Translations under genes and position numbers: made by a program | Notes under the pieces: model-generated | Seen by the model: the letters and a program-made list of their open reading frames with translations, nothing else | What the model was told of the DNA's origin: nothing | Databases searched by the model: none | Assembly (NCBI GenBank): GCA_023238725.1 | Contig: CM041546.1 | Span: 12,033,028-12,097,027 of the forward strand | Direction: 5' to 3' | Origin: Scortum barcoo | Lineage: Eukaryota > Chordata > Actinopteri > Centrarchiformes > Terapontidae | DNA length: 64,000 nucleotides | Shown: piece after piece, positions 1-13,000 of the stretch | How the letters are laid out: each line of letters opens with the position of its first letter | Numbering within the stretch: position 1 is the stretch's first letter

Positions 1-3000
1 TAAACTGTCAGCGAGTAAGAGCTCAGTGCTACAAAGCATCTACGGTAAGATCATGAGTGGGGGGTTGATATGTGGATATGTGATCACAGGAAGTTGGAGC
101 AAAAGCAAACCAACTACATTAAAAAGTTAAATAACTAAATTCTAATTACACACACAGAGAAAAAAGAAGGAATCATATGTGGATTCACCCTTTACCCAAT
201 AGAGCTACTGTCCCAAAACACCCACCCCTTGTGCACCATTGCAATAATGTTACAGGATAGACAGCACGTTTTTGATTTCATATGTGGCAGCATTTGACTG
301 CAGTCCAATGAAATCGCCTCATCGAAGTAATTACAAACCCTTGACAGTCCTTTGGAGTGATGCTGCAGTTTGTATGTCTGGTAGTGTAACAGTGTATTAT
401 ACAGGTGGACAACACAACACAGAGGTGATGCACTCATGAAATTACTGAGCCTTTTTAGGCCTTATGGCTATGGCATTATGTTTTTGGGTTGCCTGTCCGT
501 TTGTCCCTTTCTCACAAATGCGATATCTCAGGAACACCTTTAGGGAATCTCTTCACATGTCCACAGACATTCACTTGGAGACAAGGATGAACTGATTGGA
601 TTTTGGTGATCAAAGGTTAGAAGTCACTGTGACCCCACAAAACATGTCTTTGGCCAGAAGCTGCATGCTAATTATGACACTTCACACAAATGTTTAATAG
701 GATAAGAAGATGAACTAATTACATTTTTTACCCAAAAGGTCAAATGTCAACCTCACTGTGACATTATAATGTCCTGGAATTTTTAAGTGATTTGGACCCA
801 AAGATGCTTGTATGACTCCATCCTCTTCACTTCCATTCCCTGGGTGACAACCAGGACAAGGGGGCCTCCTGTTCCTCTGGTAGTCCGCCTCAAGCTCTTT
901 GGTTTTGCTCATATTAAGCTTCAGGTGATTGTTTGCACCATGTGACAAAGCTCTCTATCAGTCCTCTGTAAAAACAGTCTGAAAATGAAGATGGAATTAC
1001 CCCGCCCCCAACTCTACTCTCATTAAGTATATCTTCACCAGTTGGTGGGGGCATACAATTTATAACTAATTTGTAAAGATTTAAATACACATACAAACAG
1101 TCTTGGAGCAGGCTGGCACAGACAGGGTGCGGCTACTTTTGCAGAATTTTCATGTGATTTGTTGATGATAACAAAAATACAGAACGCCACCCTTTAATGG
1201 TGAAATAACTGTGATTGTGGCTGAGAACAGCTTCTGTCCTGCTCTCTATAGGCTGAAACTTTGAAGCATACTGAATGTAAGTGATGTCAAAGCCTGTGTT
1301 GGTTAGGTTGTGGGCAGATGTGCAGTGTTCTCTTAAGTTGCAACCTAAAGAGAACCGAGTGCAACAGCAGCGGTTTTCAGCCCCACAGTGTTGATTTACC
1401 CTTTAAAGTGGAAGCCTTTCCATCTTGAATTACATGAAAACCCCCGCATTGGAAACAGATTGAGATTTTGTGGGATTAAAGGAAGAAGCTTGAAATCAGG
1501 ATAGCTGTCGCGCCAGTGTGCCAGAACACCCTGTAAGTGACTGGCTCTGGGAACAGGAACCCGTGTAAATGTCTGGGTGATGCTTCAATCCATATACCAG
1601 GACGGTATCAGCCAGGTTGGCTGTGTGGAACCTCTGGTAGGGTTTCACCCCACAGACAGGACTGACCTTCATCACACATCACCAGGTGATGATGGGAGAA
1701 CGGGCAGAAACCTTGCTGCGCCAAAACATACAAGCATGCGCGCCCCCGTCTCCGCTCACAGACAGATAGACCCCCCCTCACCCCTGCCCCCAAAACTCTT
1801 CGCTCCAGCCCAACCTTCTGACGTGGTTTTCCCCTCCCCCTTCTCACCTCCCCTCCCTCTCTCTTGCTCTCTGACAGTCCTGGCACCATGAAAAGTTCAG
1901 AGCTGTCAGGGGGAATGTCAGACGACTGCGTAAAGCAATCTGCTGAACACACACACACACAAACCCCGACAAGGTGCCACACACATTCATGAGGCTTGTT
2001 AATTATTTTACCTCAAATGTGCCTCTAATATCTGTTCAAGTGTCCATCTGTAGCAACACACATGTTGTGAAACATTTAGTTTTTGTGTGTGATTGATTTG
2101 TTGATTGGAAAAAAAAAACACTATACCTCTGCACTGCAGTTCAAACATTGCACGCAAAAATACAATTAAAGTTTAAATATCTCCACCGTGATCCTCCAGC
2201 AGTAGATAATTACACATACTATTCATATAAAGACAGAAAGACCACACTTAACATAAAACTTAGGTACCAAAAAGCAATTTTTAAGCTCTCTGATGTGATC
2301 AGCTTCAAACACATTAAGATTCTGTCACTGCACTTCAGCAGAATGAAATATTTCTGAATAAAATACATTTTACAGATCTTGCAACTCTCGAGAAACAGTA
2401 TTAAATCTATTGCAGTACCTCAGATCGTCTTTAAGCAGTGATAAGTAGTTCCCTTAATGCAAATGAAGCTTCTTGTAATAATTTAGGTGTACGTGTGGCC
2501 CCACAAAGGATCAAAAAAGCAATAATTAAGGCCCCAGTGAGGATTGAACTCACGACCCCTGGTTTACAAGACCAGTGCTCTAACCACTGAGCTATAGGGC
2601 CAATGTTATGTGCATGGTCATCCGTATCAAAATAAAAAGGCAACACTGTGAACACCCATGGGTGTGGAGTCTGACTAGATCAACCAGTTGCAGGAGTAGG
2701 CTGAGCTTTGTTATGCACCACTAGCTGTTTGAATGCAGAAATGTACAATGTACCTGCAAATCTGAACAAAGACATCACCCAAACATTTTTTCTTTACTGT
2801 CCTTTAGGAAACTCTATGGCCAGGCGAGGTCGTTCACTTCGGGGCTCTCAGTCTCAGTTACTCCTGGACATGCCTTTACGCACCCAGAGCCAGCGTAAGT
2901 GCAAACATCTACACAACACATGCAGTTTTAATAAAGTGAAAGCCTCTAAAAAGGTCATTTTTATGTGCTTATTTTACAGTGAGTGGTGTAGACTGTATGC

Positions 3001-3095
3001 ACCTGACTGAGGCAGTGAATCAAGCCAAGCAGTACTCCTACCACCTGAGACCACATAGTGCTGGACAGGGGACCAGAGGCAGGGGAAAACATTGA
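1..3095 (+). CDS. 3' end of a plus-strand gene (partial), convergent with tex10; possibly inversin
   Basis: Three exons join in one frame: 1-44 (left edge cut by the window, donor gtaaga at 45), 2808-2894 (acceptor cctttag, donor gtaagt) and 2980-3095 (acceptor ttttacag, stop TGA 3093-3095). The joined C-terminal tail is about 80 residues. It contains SIYGNSMARRGRSLRG, then a Ser/Gln-rich stretch, then HLTEAVNQAKQYSYHLRP, and ends in a basic GTRGRGKH. I see no recognisable domain in this tail. In mammals the gene convergent with TEX10 is INVS (inversin), so invs is the natural guess from position. I cannot confirm it from the tail sequence, so no symbol is given. Polyadenylation signals AATAAA lie at 3656-3670. 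Exon structure is well supported; identity is not. Confidence 0.6.
480..790. repeat. Common fish interspersed repeat, degenerate
   Basis: The segment has the composition and phrasing of a very common teleost repeat: a 'cacaaatgcgatatctcagg' motif, then 'ggatgaactgattggatttt', then 'ggtgatcaaaggt' and 'cactgtgaccccacaaaac'. The phrase for 'aagatgaactaattac...ggtcaaatgtcaacctcactgtgac' recurs downstream at 705-765, suggesting an internal tandem unit. Family name not assigned. Confidence 0.5.
715..960 (-). mobile_element. LINE reverse-transcriptase remnant (frameshifted)
   Basis: Read on the minus strand, one frame gives FVTWCK and another gives NNHLKLNMSKTKELE followed by a basic/proline stretch. 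This matches the well-known fish non-LTR retrotransposon segment in which a Trp-Cys block is followed by HLxLNxxKTKE. The two parts lie in different frames, so the copy is broken and short. It is a fossil fragment inside an intron, not a gene. Confidence 0.6.
2530..2601 (-). tRNA. tRNA-Thr (anticodon TGT), copy 1
   Basis: On the minus strand the 72 nt fold as a full cloverleaf. The acceptor stem GGCCCTA pairs with TGGGGCC (one G-T), the A box is TAGCTCAGTGG, the anticodon arm CTGGT/ACCAG encloses loop CTTGTAA (anticodon TGT, reads ACA, threonine), and the T arm is GTGAG/CTCAC with loop TTCAATC. The 3' CCA is not encoded, as expected in eukaryotes. A run of six T on the transcribed strand (plus-strand AAAAAA near 2511) can end RNA polymerase III transcription. 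Flanks are shared with the copies at 5896 and 6221. Confidence 0.93.
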
Positions 3096-4004
3096 AGACA
3101 CACATACACACACACTTCATGTTCTTTGATGTTTTCTCAGCTGGCTGGCGGCCTCACCTCTATAGAATTACTCTACACATTGTTCGCCCAATGTGCCAGG
3201 CTTTCTAAAATTAAGCCGTATGACATCAGAGCCATGACCTCACAGGGTGGGGTTAAGTCTACAGAAATGGTGTGTGTAAAAGATAACCTTTCATCCATTG
3301 TGGAAGGAACACATACACACGCCATCTCCCTCGTTCTCCATCGCTCTCGCACACACACTGAGATAACCTTTCCTCCTGTTGTGGAGAATGAGGCAGTCTA
3401 TCAACAGCCGGTCATACAGATAGCCCACCTGCAGCCACAGACACAGGCATACACACACATACACACACACACACATAGTTACACACACAGTTAGACAACA
3501 GTCTGGTCTCTAAGTGCTTTCCCTTTCAAGAGAAAGATGTATTTCTTAACTATGCAGTTTTTATGTACTTTAATAAGCATTTGCACAAAAATACCCCATA
3601 TTGTGTATTTTAAATATATACATCATGTTTGTTGGTTTTTACTGTATTATAAAAAAATAAATAAAATAAAAATGGACACAAAAAGCAGAATACTTTGATT
3701 TAACTTTATTTGGCCTTTTTATATTTTTTTTATTGAAAAGTTGCCTGGTGCCCCAGTAAGCACTGAACAATGTTCAGCAACAACAGTACTCCAGACAGTT
3801 ACCAGACTACAAATGAAGCAATAAAGAGGCAGCTTAGGACTGGAGAATGTGGAGTATTTGTGTCATCAACATCAAAAACAAAAAATAGCCCCAATTCTCT
3901 ACTGTATACCTGTCTGAAAGTCTTGTTGTATGTGCTCATCGTTTCTGAGCTCTGAGTGTTTTGATTGATGGACACACCAGTTGGGGCTCTGGTGGGTGTG
4001 TCGG
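3096..4004. other. 3' UTRs of two convergent genes
   Basis: After the plus-strand stop at 3095 come CA-rich microsatellite stretches (3459-3490), then plus-strand AATAAA signals (3656-3670). The minus-strand gene tex10 stops at 4005 and its candidate AATAAA is the plus-strand tttatt at 3705-3710. The two transcripts therefore end within about 50 bp of each other. Confidence 0.6.
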
Positions 4005-7000
4005 TCAGTACATATCTCGAAGGCCCAGGCTTCCACGGCGAGCGGAAGAGCTGTGAGCCACGGTGACACTGTAACAGTATAGCAAGTCTGTCAGCCACTG
4101 CTCCCTTGTCGCACCCCGGGAATACCTCTGAAACACACACACACACACAAATCAGGTGAACAGCCTCCATAAGAGGTTGACGTACCATCACTCCATTCAA
4201 GTGGTTATTTCCTCCAAACTTCACGTGTGAGCTGCATTTACCGTGAGTTGTTGTATGATCTCCTGCATCAGAGCAGCGTTGGCCAGCAGCTGGTTGTGGA
4301 GCGGCGTGTGCTGCAGCAGCATTGACAGGATCCGTCCAAGCTGTGGCAGCTCCTCCTCATTCAGATCTCCAACACGCAACAACTGCAGAACCATTCGCAG
4401 CAGGCGAGGAACGGTGCTCAGCGCTGACACACATGCACCCCATATTGCCTCCCTGCAAAAAAAAATAAAATAATAATAATAAGTGCTGTAAATCTTTATC
4501 ATCTGATAATGGCAAACTGTGACTTTTAGAGTCAAGATTTCATCAACAGGAGATCATTTTCAAAAACAGATAAATAAAGGGTTGTTCAACACACCTTTTG
4601 TGGTTGGTTTCAGCAGGTAACTCCTGCTGCAGTGTGATGAGCAGAGCCAACAGGCTGAGGCAACACTGAGACAAGAAGCGCAGCACAGGCTCATTGGGCA
4701 GGACGGACAGGTCCAGTAATCTGGATACAGCTCTTAGCAGCCCGGCCGCCATACTGTCAGGCACCACCCCTAACTTTGTCTGAGACACAGACCAAACAGG
4801 ATGTTTATTCAGCACCATGTCGTTAAAAAAAGACAACCGCAGTAAAGCAAGAAAGCAGTTCAAGGGATAAAGCTAGGGAACATCTATGATTAAGAAATCC
4901 TGCTTAATGAAAACTATTTCTTACCAGGTATTTGCAGATGCCATTTTGCAAGATGTCAAAGCACTGAGACTTTGAACCCAGAGTTTCCAGACAGTGGCAG
5001 ACTTCCTACAAGTGAGACAAAAAAATAATTTTAAATCAAAACATGCTTCTTCTATATAATTCATTCACTGATTTACTATTTACAAAAGGAGTGATTCTAA
5101 ATTTGTCAATGCAGTGTAACCATAATGAATGGTTTGTGCTTCCAGAATATTTACTTTGTTATAGATAGATAGTATAGATTTACAAAAAAAGATAAACTCT
5201 CGACCATAAGGATGAGCTTCTTACAAAAAAACAAAGAGGGAACTACACTCATTTTGCCTCATTTTCCCAGGGCTACTGGAGCTGTTATGTAATGAACAAT
5301 TTATGCAAGAAACCAACATACACTCCCCTCCAAAAGTATTGGAACAGTGAGGCCAATTCCTGTATTTTTGCTGTGGACAGAAAACATTTGGGTTTGACAT
5401 CAAAAGATGAATATGAGACAAGAGATCAACATTTCAGCTTTTATTTCCAAGTCTATCTATTTCAAGTTTATCTGTTCCAATACTTTTGCTCACCTAAAAA
5501 TTTGGTTTTCCGTTACAAATAATGCTATCTTCTAAGTTGTGTATCAGATCCAGATGTAAATACCTGGAAATAAAAGCTGAAATGTTGATCTCCTGTCTCA
5601 TATTCATCTTTTGATGTCAAACCCAAATGTTTTTGGAGGGGAGTGTAAGTACGTTTCCGTCACAATTCTGGGGATCATTTTTATATGCTGTCATATACTG
5701 TAACTGGCTTTAACCTCCATCTTTCTGACAAACTGCTGTAATTGGAGCATCAAATTGGGGAATGCATCAAAATTGCTCATCTACCTGACAGTGTCTGTAC
5801 TTAGCAATAAGTAGTTCTCTTAATGTAGTGGACGCGTCTTGTTATAGTTTTGGTGTGTTTGTGGCGCCACTAATAATTAAGAAAAACAATATTAAGGCCC
5901 CAGTGAGGATTGAACTCACGACCCCTGGTTTACAAGACCAGTGCTCTAACCACTGAGCTATGGAGCCATTGACAGATACAAAAATATCCGCCTAACAATA
6001 TAAAGGTGTCATGAGCAACAATGAAAGCAGAAGCTAACTGGATGAACCACTACATTTGACAGATATAACTCTGGGAAAATGGCATTACATCTGTTGAGTT
6101 ACCTCAATACCCCTGACTGTCTTTAATTACTGATAAGTAGCTCCCCTTTATGCAGTGGAAGCGTTTTGTAATAATTTGGGAGTTTATGTGGCCCTGCAAA
6201 GGATTAAAAACAAGCAAAAAGGCCCTAGTGAGGATCGAACTCACGACCCCTGGTTTACAAGACCAGTGCTCTAACCACTGAGCTATAGAGCCAATGTTAT
6301 GTACATGGTCATCAGTATCATAATATAAAGACAACACCTTGGCCCAACTGAGGGTGTGGAGCCAGACTAGATCAACCAGTTGCAAGAGCATGCTGAGCTT
6401 TGTTACACGTCACCAGCTCATTTAAATGTTTTCCCATGAAGTGAATCTAAGTGAACACTTCATTCAAAGACTGATCTGAAGATCTGTTTTTCTTTACTGT
6501 GTTTCTACATTTGTGTCTGGAGGAAGTGAGGCCTTCACCTAACCTAAAAGAGCAAAGACTCAATTTCATTTGTGCTGGGCTAAAGACAAGATGGGTTTCA
6601 GGCCTCCACAAACTTTTTAAGAGTGAAAAATAAGGCTCATCTTTTCTCATTAACTTCAAACCCAAATCAAATTTCTCATTAGCTTTTATCAAATAGAGGC
6701 GTGTGTGTGAGTGTGTACGCGTGCTGAAGTGCAGGAGTGAGCACGAGCTAGTGTGTGTCAGAACAGTGCACCTGTTGGCATTCTCACCGTCATTAAAAAC
6801 AATCCCGCCTCATTAGTCGAACCAGAGTTGACATAGTCCGTCCCTTAATGCCGCCCCTGCCTCCCCCCCACTCGCCACAACGTGTCCCCTCCTTCTCCTC
6901 CCTCCTCCTTCCCGCCACTTGCCTGTGATTGACTCAGACAGGGAGATGAGAGAGGCAGGATCTAAGTGCTTAATTGAGGAGCTGAATTAGTGATTATAAG

Positions 7001-10000
7001 CCCCCCACTTGCTCACACACTCACACACACTTGCCCCAGGGCATAGTTACGTTAACTGTAATTTCTGTGCAGAAATGTCACACTCCCATCATGCCATGGG
7101 CTCTCATTAGCATTTGTGCATATCCGCTATGCCCGATAACCATGCATCTCCAACCTGCGCACCGCGATAAAGGTTCCCCTCTCAGCCAGAGTGCCACGAT
7201 AAAGCTTCCACCCTCTGAGCTCTAAATGAGAGACAGAGAGGGACCAGGGGGGACTGAAAGACCACAACTGTGTCCAGAATATCAACACTTTTAAATTTTC
7301 AAAACAATGCCTTTTCTCCCTCCCCCTTCACCTCCTAGTCTCTGTCCCTCATATATTCATTTTCAACATTACTTTGAACTGTTTCTGGCTTTGGGAAGAC
7401 TTTGATGTAGATGTAGGAAAGACCTGTGCAGTGAACGCACCTCAACAACATCCCAGTGGTGAGTGAACTGCTCCAACGGGGTGGGGTAGATGCTGAGGGG
7501 TGAGAGTGGGGAGGGTGGCAGGGCACTCTCGTCGCCGGCCTCCTGCAGGGAGGCGAGCTTGTCGGACGAGAAGCCCGTCAGGGTGGAGAACAGGAAGCTT
7601 ATGTAGTCCACGTCCTGCAGTGCCGCTTCCTGGCTCCCAACCGACCAGCTGCTCAGAGATGACCTGGAACACATAATCAGTGAATATTATACAATTACAG
7701 ACGTAAAAAGTAATTCATCCTACTTTTCAAAATTTCACACGTTTTGGACACACCATTAGCATTAATTTCCAAATAAACAAGTCCCTGCTTATATATTCAT
7801 TATCACATCCCTTAGAGTCGTTTCTGATGCTGTGTTTTGTAAGAGCATGATATTGAAGATAGTAATGCTTATGAGAAACTCTTCCTTGTCCTGAGGGGAG
7901 GGTAGATCTGTAACAGTAGGAAATGTGAGTGAATAAAAAGTGTTTTGTGAAGCCCGGGAGGCACATGCAGACCGAACTATCTTCTCAATACTCCATGACG
8001 ACTCTGCATTCCAGCTTCCCAAAGAGCCCTTTGTGTCAAACCCATTACACACACATCCCATCCCATATGAACTCAGCACTCTCTCCGCTCAGAATTTGTA
8101 TAACACTGCCCCACTGACACAAGTAAAAGGTCAGATGCACAAATGCATGCTAACATACACACATGTACCACTACAGGTAAGCTGTGTGTTGAACAGAATG
8201 AAACAACTGATTGTCACCATTAAGTTAAATATCAAATATACAGGGCATCCACACCAGCACCTGTTAACAGGCAGGTAAGAAACAAATGTCAGGAATTGAT
8301 CTCTGGAAGTGCAATACTGCCATCTGATGGTAGCAGAGTAAAGTTCTTGCATCAAACACTTCTGCCTGATGAGTTTAACTCTCTGATTCCAAAAGGGCAT
8401 TCATGTGCTGTCCACAACCTCTTTTCTCAACAGGAGTGTCTCCTTACAGACACATGCCAGTGAGTTCGTGTGGCCTTCGCAGGTGTATCAGGGTGTTTTC
8501 CAGGCTCACCTAAAGTGTATGATACGAATCAGAGAGGCAGCAAGGCCGGCAGAGATTCGTCCAGCAGTGCAGCAGCAGCTCAGATTGGCCAGAAGAGACT
8601 GGGACATCTTGGGAAGGAAGTAGAGTAGCTGCACCATTCGTTGCTGGGACTCTGCTGGTAGCAGCACCACAACTCCTTCCTGTGGATCTTCACATCATAC
8701 ACACACACAGACACGGAAGCACATATATAACATATGTATTCACATATAATTACATGGAGACAGCAATGCACTGCATCGTCTGGGGATAAAACATGAATTC
8801 TATACAGAAAATTAAAGCAATACCAGGAAAAACAGATTGTATCCGGACTAGTAAAGAAAAAAAAAAGACAGGCAGGCATAGCCACTACAGTGAGGGCTCA
8901 GATAATGTGTGTGTGCGTGGTGTTCCGACTGTCTCTGACGCACATGCTGATGTCAGAAGCCCTCAGACAAAAGGAGTCTTGTGATGGTGAATTGCTGGCT
9001 CTGCGGCAGTTTCTACCAAATGCACCCTCCCCTGCACACACACGCACATACCCTCCTCTTCTGACCCCTTCTGTAACACACCAGCTTAACTATCTGACCA
9101 TCCTCAGAGCAGTTGATATGGTCTTATTACCTCTTTCTGCCTCTGGTTGCAGTTCAGTTTCATAAAGTTGTCTTGGGTGTGAAACATAGAGTTACACTGC
9201 CTCCTAGAGCACCCATGGTGCAACTTTCAGTAAATGGATTGATAATTCTCTTAGCTTACTAACATTTTTCTCTTTGGTGATCAGATAATTTTTGCTGCAT
9301 TCTGTATTGTATTGTATTTACAGATGGGTGACTAATTAAAGTAAAAACCTGAATATATGAGTGAAAAAAAAACAAAGTTGTTCTGAGTGATCGCCTTTAG
9401 GCTTTGATTAAACATTTCTATCCTTGTGGGAGTAGCCCTCAACCATCATCATCAATACACCAAATGAGGGAATATTTTTTGGAAGAACGATGTTCATCCC
9501 TCCAGTTTAGAGACTTGGAAAATCATTACTATGGAGCACTGAAGCTGTTCAAGTAGCACAGGCACTTTATGTTGGTTTCTCCTTTAATTTGTCACCCATC
9601 AATATTTTTCATTAATTCAGCACTGAAAATAAGGAACCTCTAAACAGACAGCTTGCTTTTACTGCATCTTGCTAAATTCGGAAGATAAACCTGAAAGCAG
9701 GAACTGTATTTAATAAGCCACATAAAGACCACAACTACTGCCAACGCTCTCTGGGTTGAAAGTTTCAAACTCTCCACCTCTGATGGAATAACACCTGATG
9801 GGCCATTACTGACTGGGTGAAAGTTTCAAACCTTAGAGATCAGTGCCATTGCAGTTTTCTGCCCCGTGTGAGTTGGTGACAATTGCAATATTGATCTGAT
9901 AATTATATCTAATATCAATAACCATAGGTGATGTCACAAAAAAGATATTTTAGTGACAAGTTACCCCAACCACTATGATGTCGTGGGTTCTTCTTTCTAG

Positions 10001-13000
10001 TTGAACATGCCTACCGTAGAGCCTGCATGCATGCGCCTGCAGACTACTGAGCAGGTCTTTGTTTCCTCGAGAAGCAGCCGCCTGGATGGACTGGATAAGT
10101 CGTGCAGAGAGGGCAGGGTTACGGTGGCCCAGGTGGGACAGCTGCACAGGAAGGGATGCCAACCAACAACACAGCACCTTACTCCTTCAGTGAGAGAGAG
10201 ACAGAAAGATTACATGCAGGGGAGCACGTGGACCAAATGAACCTATGGTTACAGTAAGGAATGTCCTGAAAAGGCACAATAAAAGGTTTTTGGTTGGGCC
10301 TCAATACATGAATTGTTGCTTCAAAACAAATGTGCAAATCTGTTTTTGTTTCATCCTTATAGGCCTATAACATCAGCTTGGAAGATTTAAGTACTCTGCT
10401 TCAATTCCTTTGCTTTCCACTTGATTTACAAGCACAAACTAGAATTAGATTCTTTTTTCAAAGGCCGCAGTCATGGATAAATTAGCTTGACTTAGACGTC
10501 ATTTCAATTAGACTATAGAACACATGATCATCATAAATCCGCCCTGAACATTACTGGATAAACAAACAGTCACTGGTCTTTTTTAAAATGTTCTGAAACT
10601 GTCATATCTTTCAAAAACAACCCACCCAAATTAATTTCTAAATGAATTCTACATGATGAATAAAGAGTGTAGTTGCATTAACAGGCTTCATTTTATATTT
10701 ACAATGCACAGCTTTAACAATTGCTAACCAGCTTTATGAGTGTCAAGAGGCAATTATCTAAATATTCACACATCCTGTGGTAAAAGCAGAACTTGAGAGA
10801 TACATTCTAGCTCTGTAAAACAATCAGGCCAAGACATTTTGTTTTCTCTTACAAGTTGAGTTTTAATTAAAAAAAAAAATACCTGTAATATTCAAAACAG
10901 GATGTGCTACAAAATGGAGCTACTGCAGTGGTGAGGGTTTTATCATATAGCTGCATACATGAACTGTAAATCTCCAGCTTGAAGATCCTACAAGTTGAAA
11001 AACCCTGAGTGAAGTTACCTCGCTATGTGTGTATGTCCTTGCTCCTGCAGGTACAGCTTACTGTAGAATGACAGCAGCAGAGATCGTGTCTGTAAAGTCA
11101 GGTGCCTCTGCTTATAGTAGACATACACTGCTGCCAACAGGTCCTCTGTCACTGCTGCATAAATACATAAGATACAGATATTAAAAAACATCTTCCAGAC
11201 TTCACATTAGAATCTGGGTACCAACCAATCATCTAAAAACTGAATACACACACATCCCATCTTACTGCATTCATGTTTATGTTTTTATTTACATTAAGAC
11301 ACACTCATATATACATAGCACATGCTTACTTTTACTCCTCTGTGTAAGCACCATCTTCCACACAGTACCCAGCAACATGTGGAGCTGCCTGTAACTCAAT
11401 TTCACTCCGCTGCCCAGAGTGTCTCGGACAAACGTCCTCAGAGGTGTCAGCCAGTCTCCATCCGTCTCTCGGCCAAGGCCTTGCCTCTGGCTGAGGGACA
11501 CCATGACCTGACAAAGTGTGATGTTTAGAGCCAGAGGCTCCACTGTCAGCCCAGGAACGGCTGCAGTCTGCTTACTCCTAGAGGACGGGCAGAGGGATTA
11601 AAATAGTTAGAGCTAGTTTAAGTCTCCATAACAGTCTTCATGATTACAGATTATACAGTTGATATTCAAAATATTAAAATTGTCATTTAAATGTTTGACA
11701 TTTGATCACAAACATGATACCACAATCTTTAAATTATTTCCTTTACTTGTCACATAATCCACATAACAGTGTTTCAACTTCACATTAACAAAAATTAAGA
11801 AGAAATTATGTCTGTTTTACATATTAACACTGATATTGCTCACCTTTTGAGATCAACCTTCTTTTTATGTTTGGGTGTGTCCCGAGCACCATAGGGAAAG
11901 TTTTTCATGAAGTGCTGCTTAAAATCTCCCAGGTATTCTTTATGGAACCACGCATCCTACACAAAAATAAAGTATGTTTTTTAGAAAACTCTTCCTTGTA
12001 CAAAAACAGCCCACTGTGTGAGATTTGCACATGCCTCATCTCACCAGTGCCTCCTGATGCTCCTGCTGTGGTGCCAGTTTTCTTAGCAGCTGCAGTATAG
12101 ACAACACCTGAAACATTACTGACATGGCATCTGGGGTGAGCAGGTGAGCACCCTCACTGTTGCTCCAGGAACAGTCACTGGTACTGGCTTCTACCCACAC
12201 CTCTAGCAGAAGAGGCACCAGCGTGCCTGCAAAACTCTGAACAGACTCAGCCGAGTCTAGACCTTCACCTAGTCCAGGACCAGGGTCCACCTCTGGTCTA
12301 CATGGTGAGACATTAAAATAAAGAATATCTTAAACATTTAATATAACAGTTTAAATTCAACTGAAATTAGGTTAAATATTTGTTTGTCATTTGTTCATAT
12401 GAATCTCCAGAGTTTGTGGTGTCATACCTGAGTCTAAAGGTGGACCGTGGAGTCGGTTTGGCCCCAGAGTGCTCATACACCTTAACTCCAATCTTGCTGT
12501 AGGTGAGCTCTTCCCAGTTGAGGTACAGAGGTGTAAGCCTGCCCTCCCCACTGGAGCCAAACACTCCTTCAGTTGGGCCAAAAATATCACCTTCCTCCAC
12601 TGGTCTTTCCTCAACTACTGCCTGCAGAAATCGTCCAAGTCTGTAATACAAAAAAGTGTTAGCAGCTACAATTATAACAATCTAATTTCTTAAGAATCAG
12701 TGTGCACATGACTACCATACCTGAGGAGCACAGAGAGCCGCCATTGCTGGCTCGTCACAGCCCTGCTAGGGTTGACTGACAGTGCCCAGGTCCGTCCCTT
12801 AGCATCCTGGGCCTTTTTGGCTCCTCCGCTGCTCTGTCGATGAGAGATCATTTCTAGGAAGTTCGTAAGGAGGACTGCGGGCCGCGCTGCTAGCAGAGCA
12901 GGGTAGTGCTCCAACAACACATCAAGGACCTTCATGGCGTCCTCTTGGATGCCTGCCTCAATGTGGGTCATGGCACAAGTCAGGTGGGCAGAGAGGAGCG

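Larger units (their letters stand above)
45..2807. other. Intron of the upstream gene, with repeats and one tRNA
   Basis: No coding exon is evident in this 2.8-kb stretch. It holds a common fish repeat (about 480-790), a LINE reverse-transcriptase remnant on the minus strand (about 715-960), a C/T-rich segment near 1740-1870, and a tRNA-Thr gene with its duplicated flanks (2432-2735). Open frames near 1577-1982 overlap on both strands in low-complexity sequence and are not convincing genes. Confidence 0.6.
5006..7440. other. Large tex10 intron between coding exons 11 and 12
   Basis: This 2.4-kb intron carries a fold-back MITE-like element (5321-5645), two tRNA-Thr genes with duplicated flanks (5896-5967, 6221-6292), and a mixed-composition, non-repetitive block at about 6760-7240 that may be a conserved regulatory element. 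No coding exon is seen. Confidence 0.7.

Noticed and set aside
1577..1982. Overlapping 104- and 124-codon frames on opposite strands
   Set aside because: They lie in low-complexity C/T-rich and CA-rich intron sequence, with no domain and no splice continuity with the neighbouring exons.
2431..2655. Minus-strand frame containing IAQWLEHWSCKPGVVSSI (also at 6104-6391)
   Set aside because: This peptide is the well-known translation of a tRNA-Thr gene and its A and B boxes. It is an artefact, not a protein.
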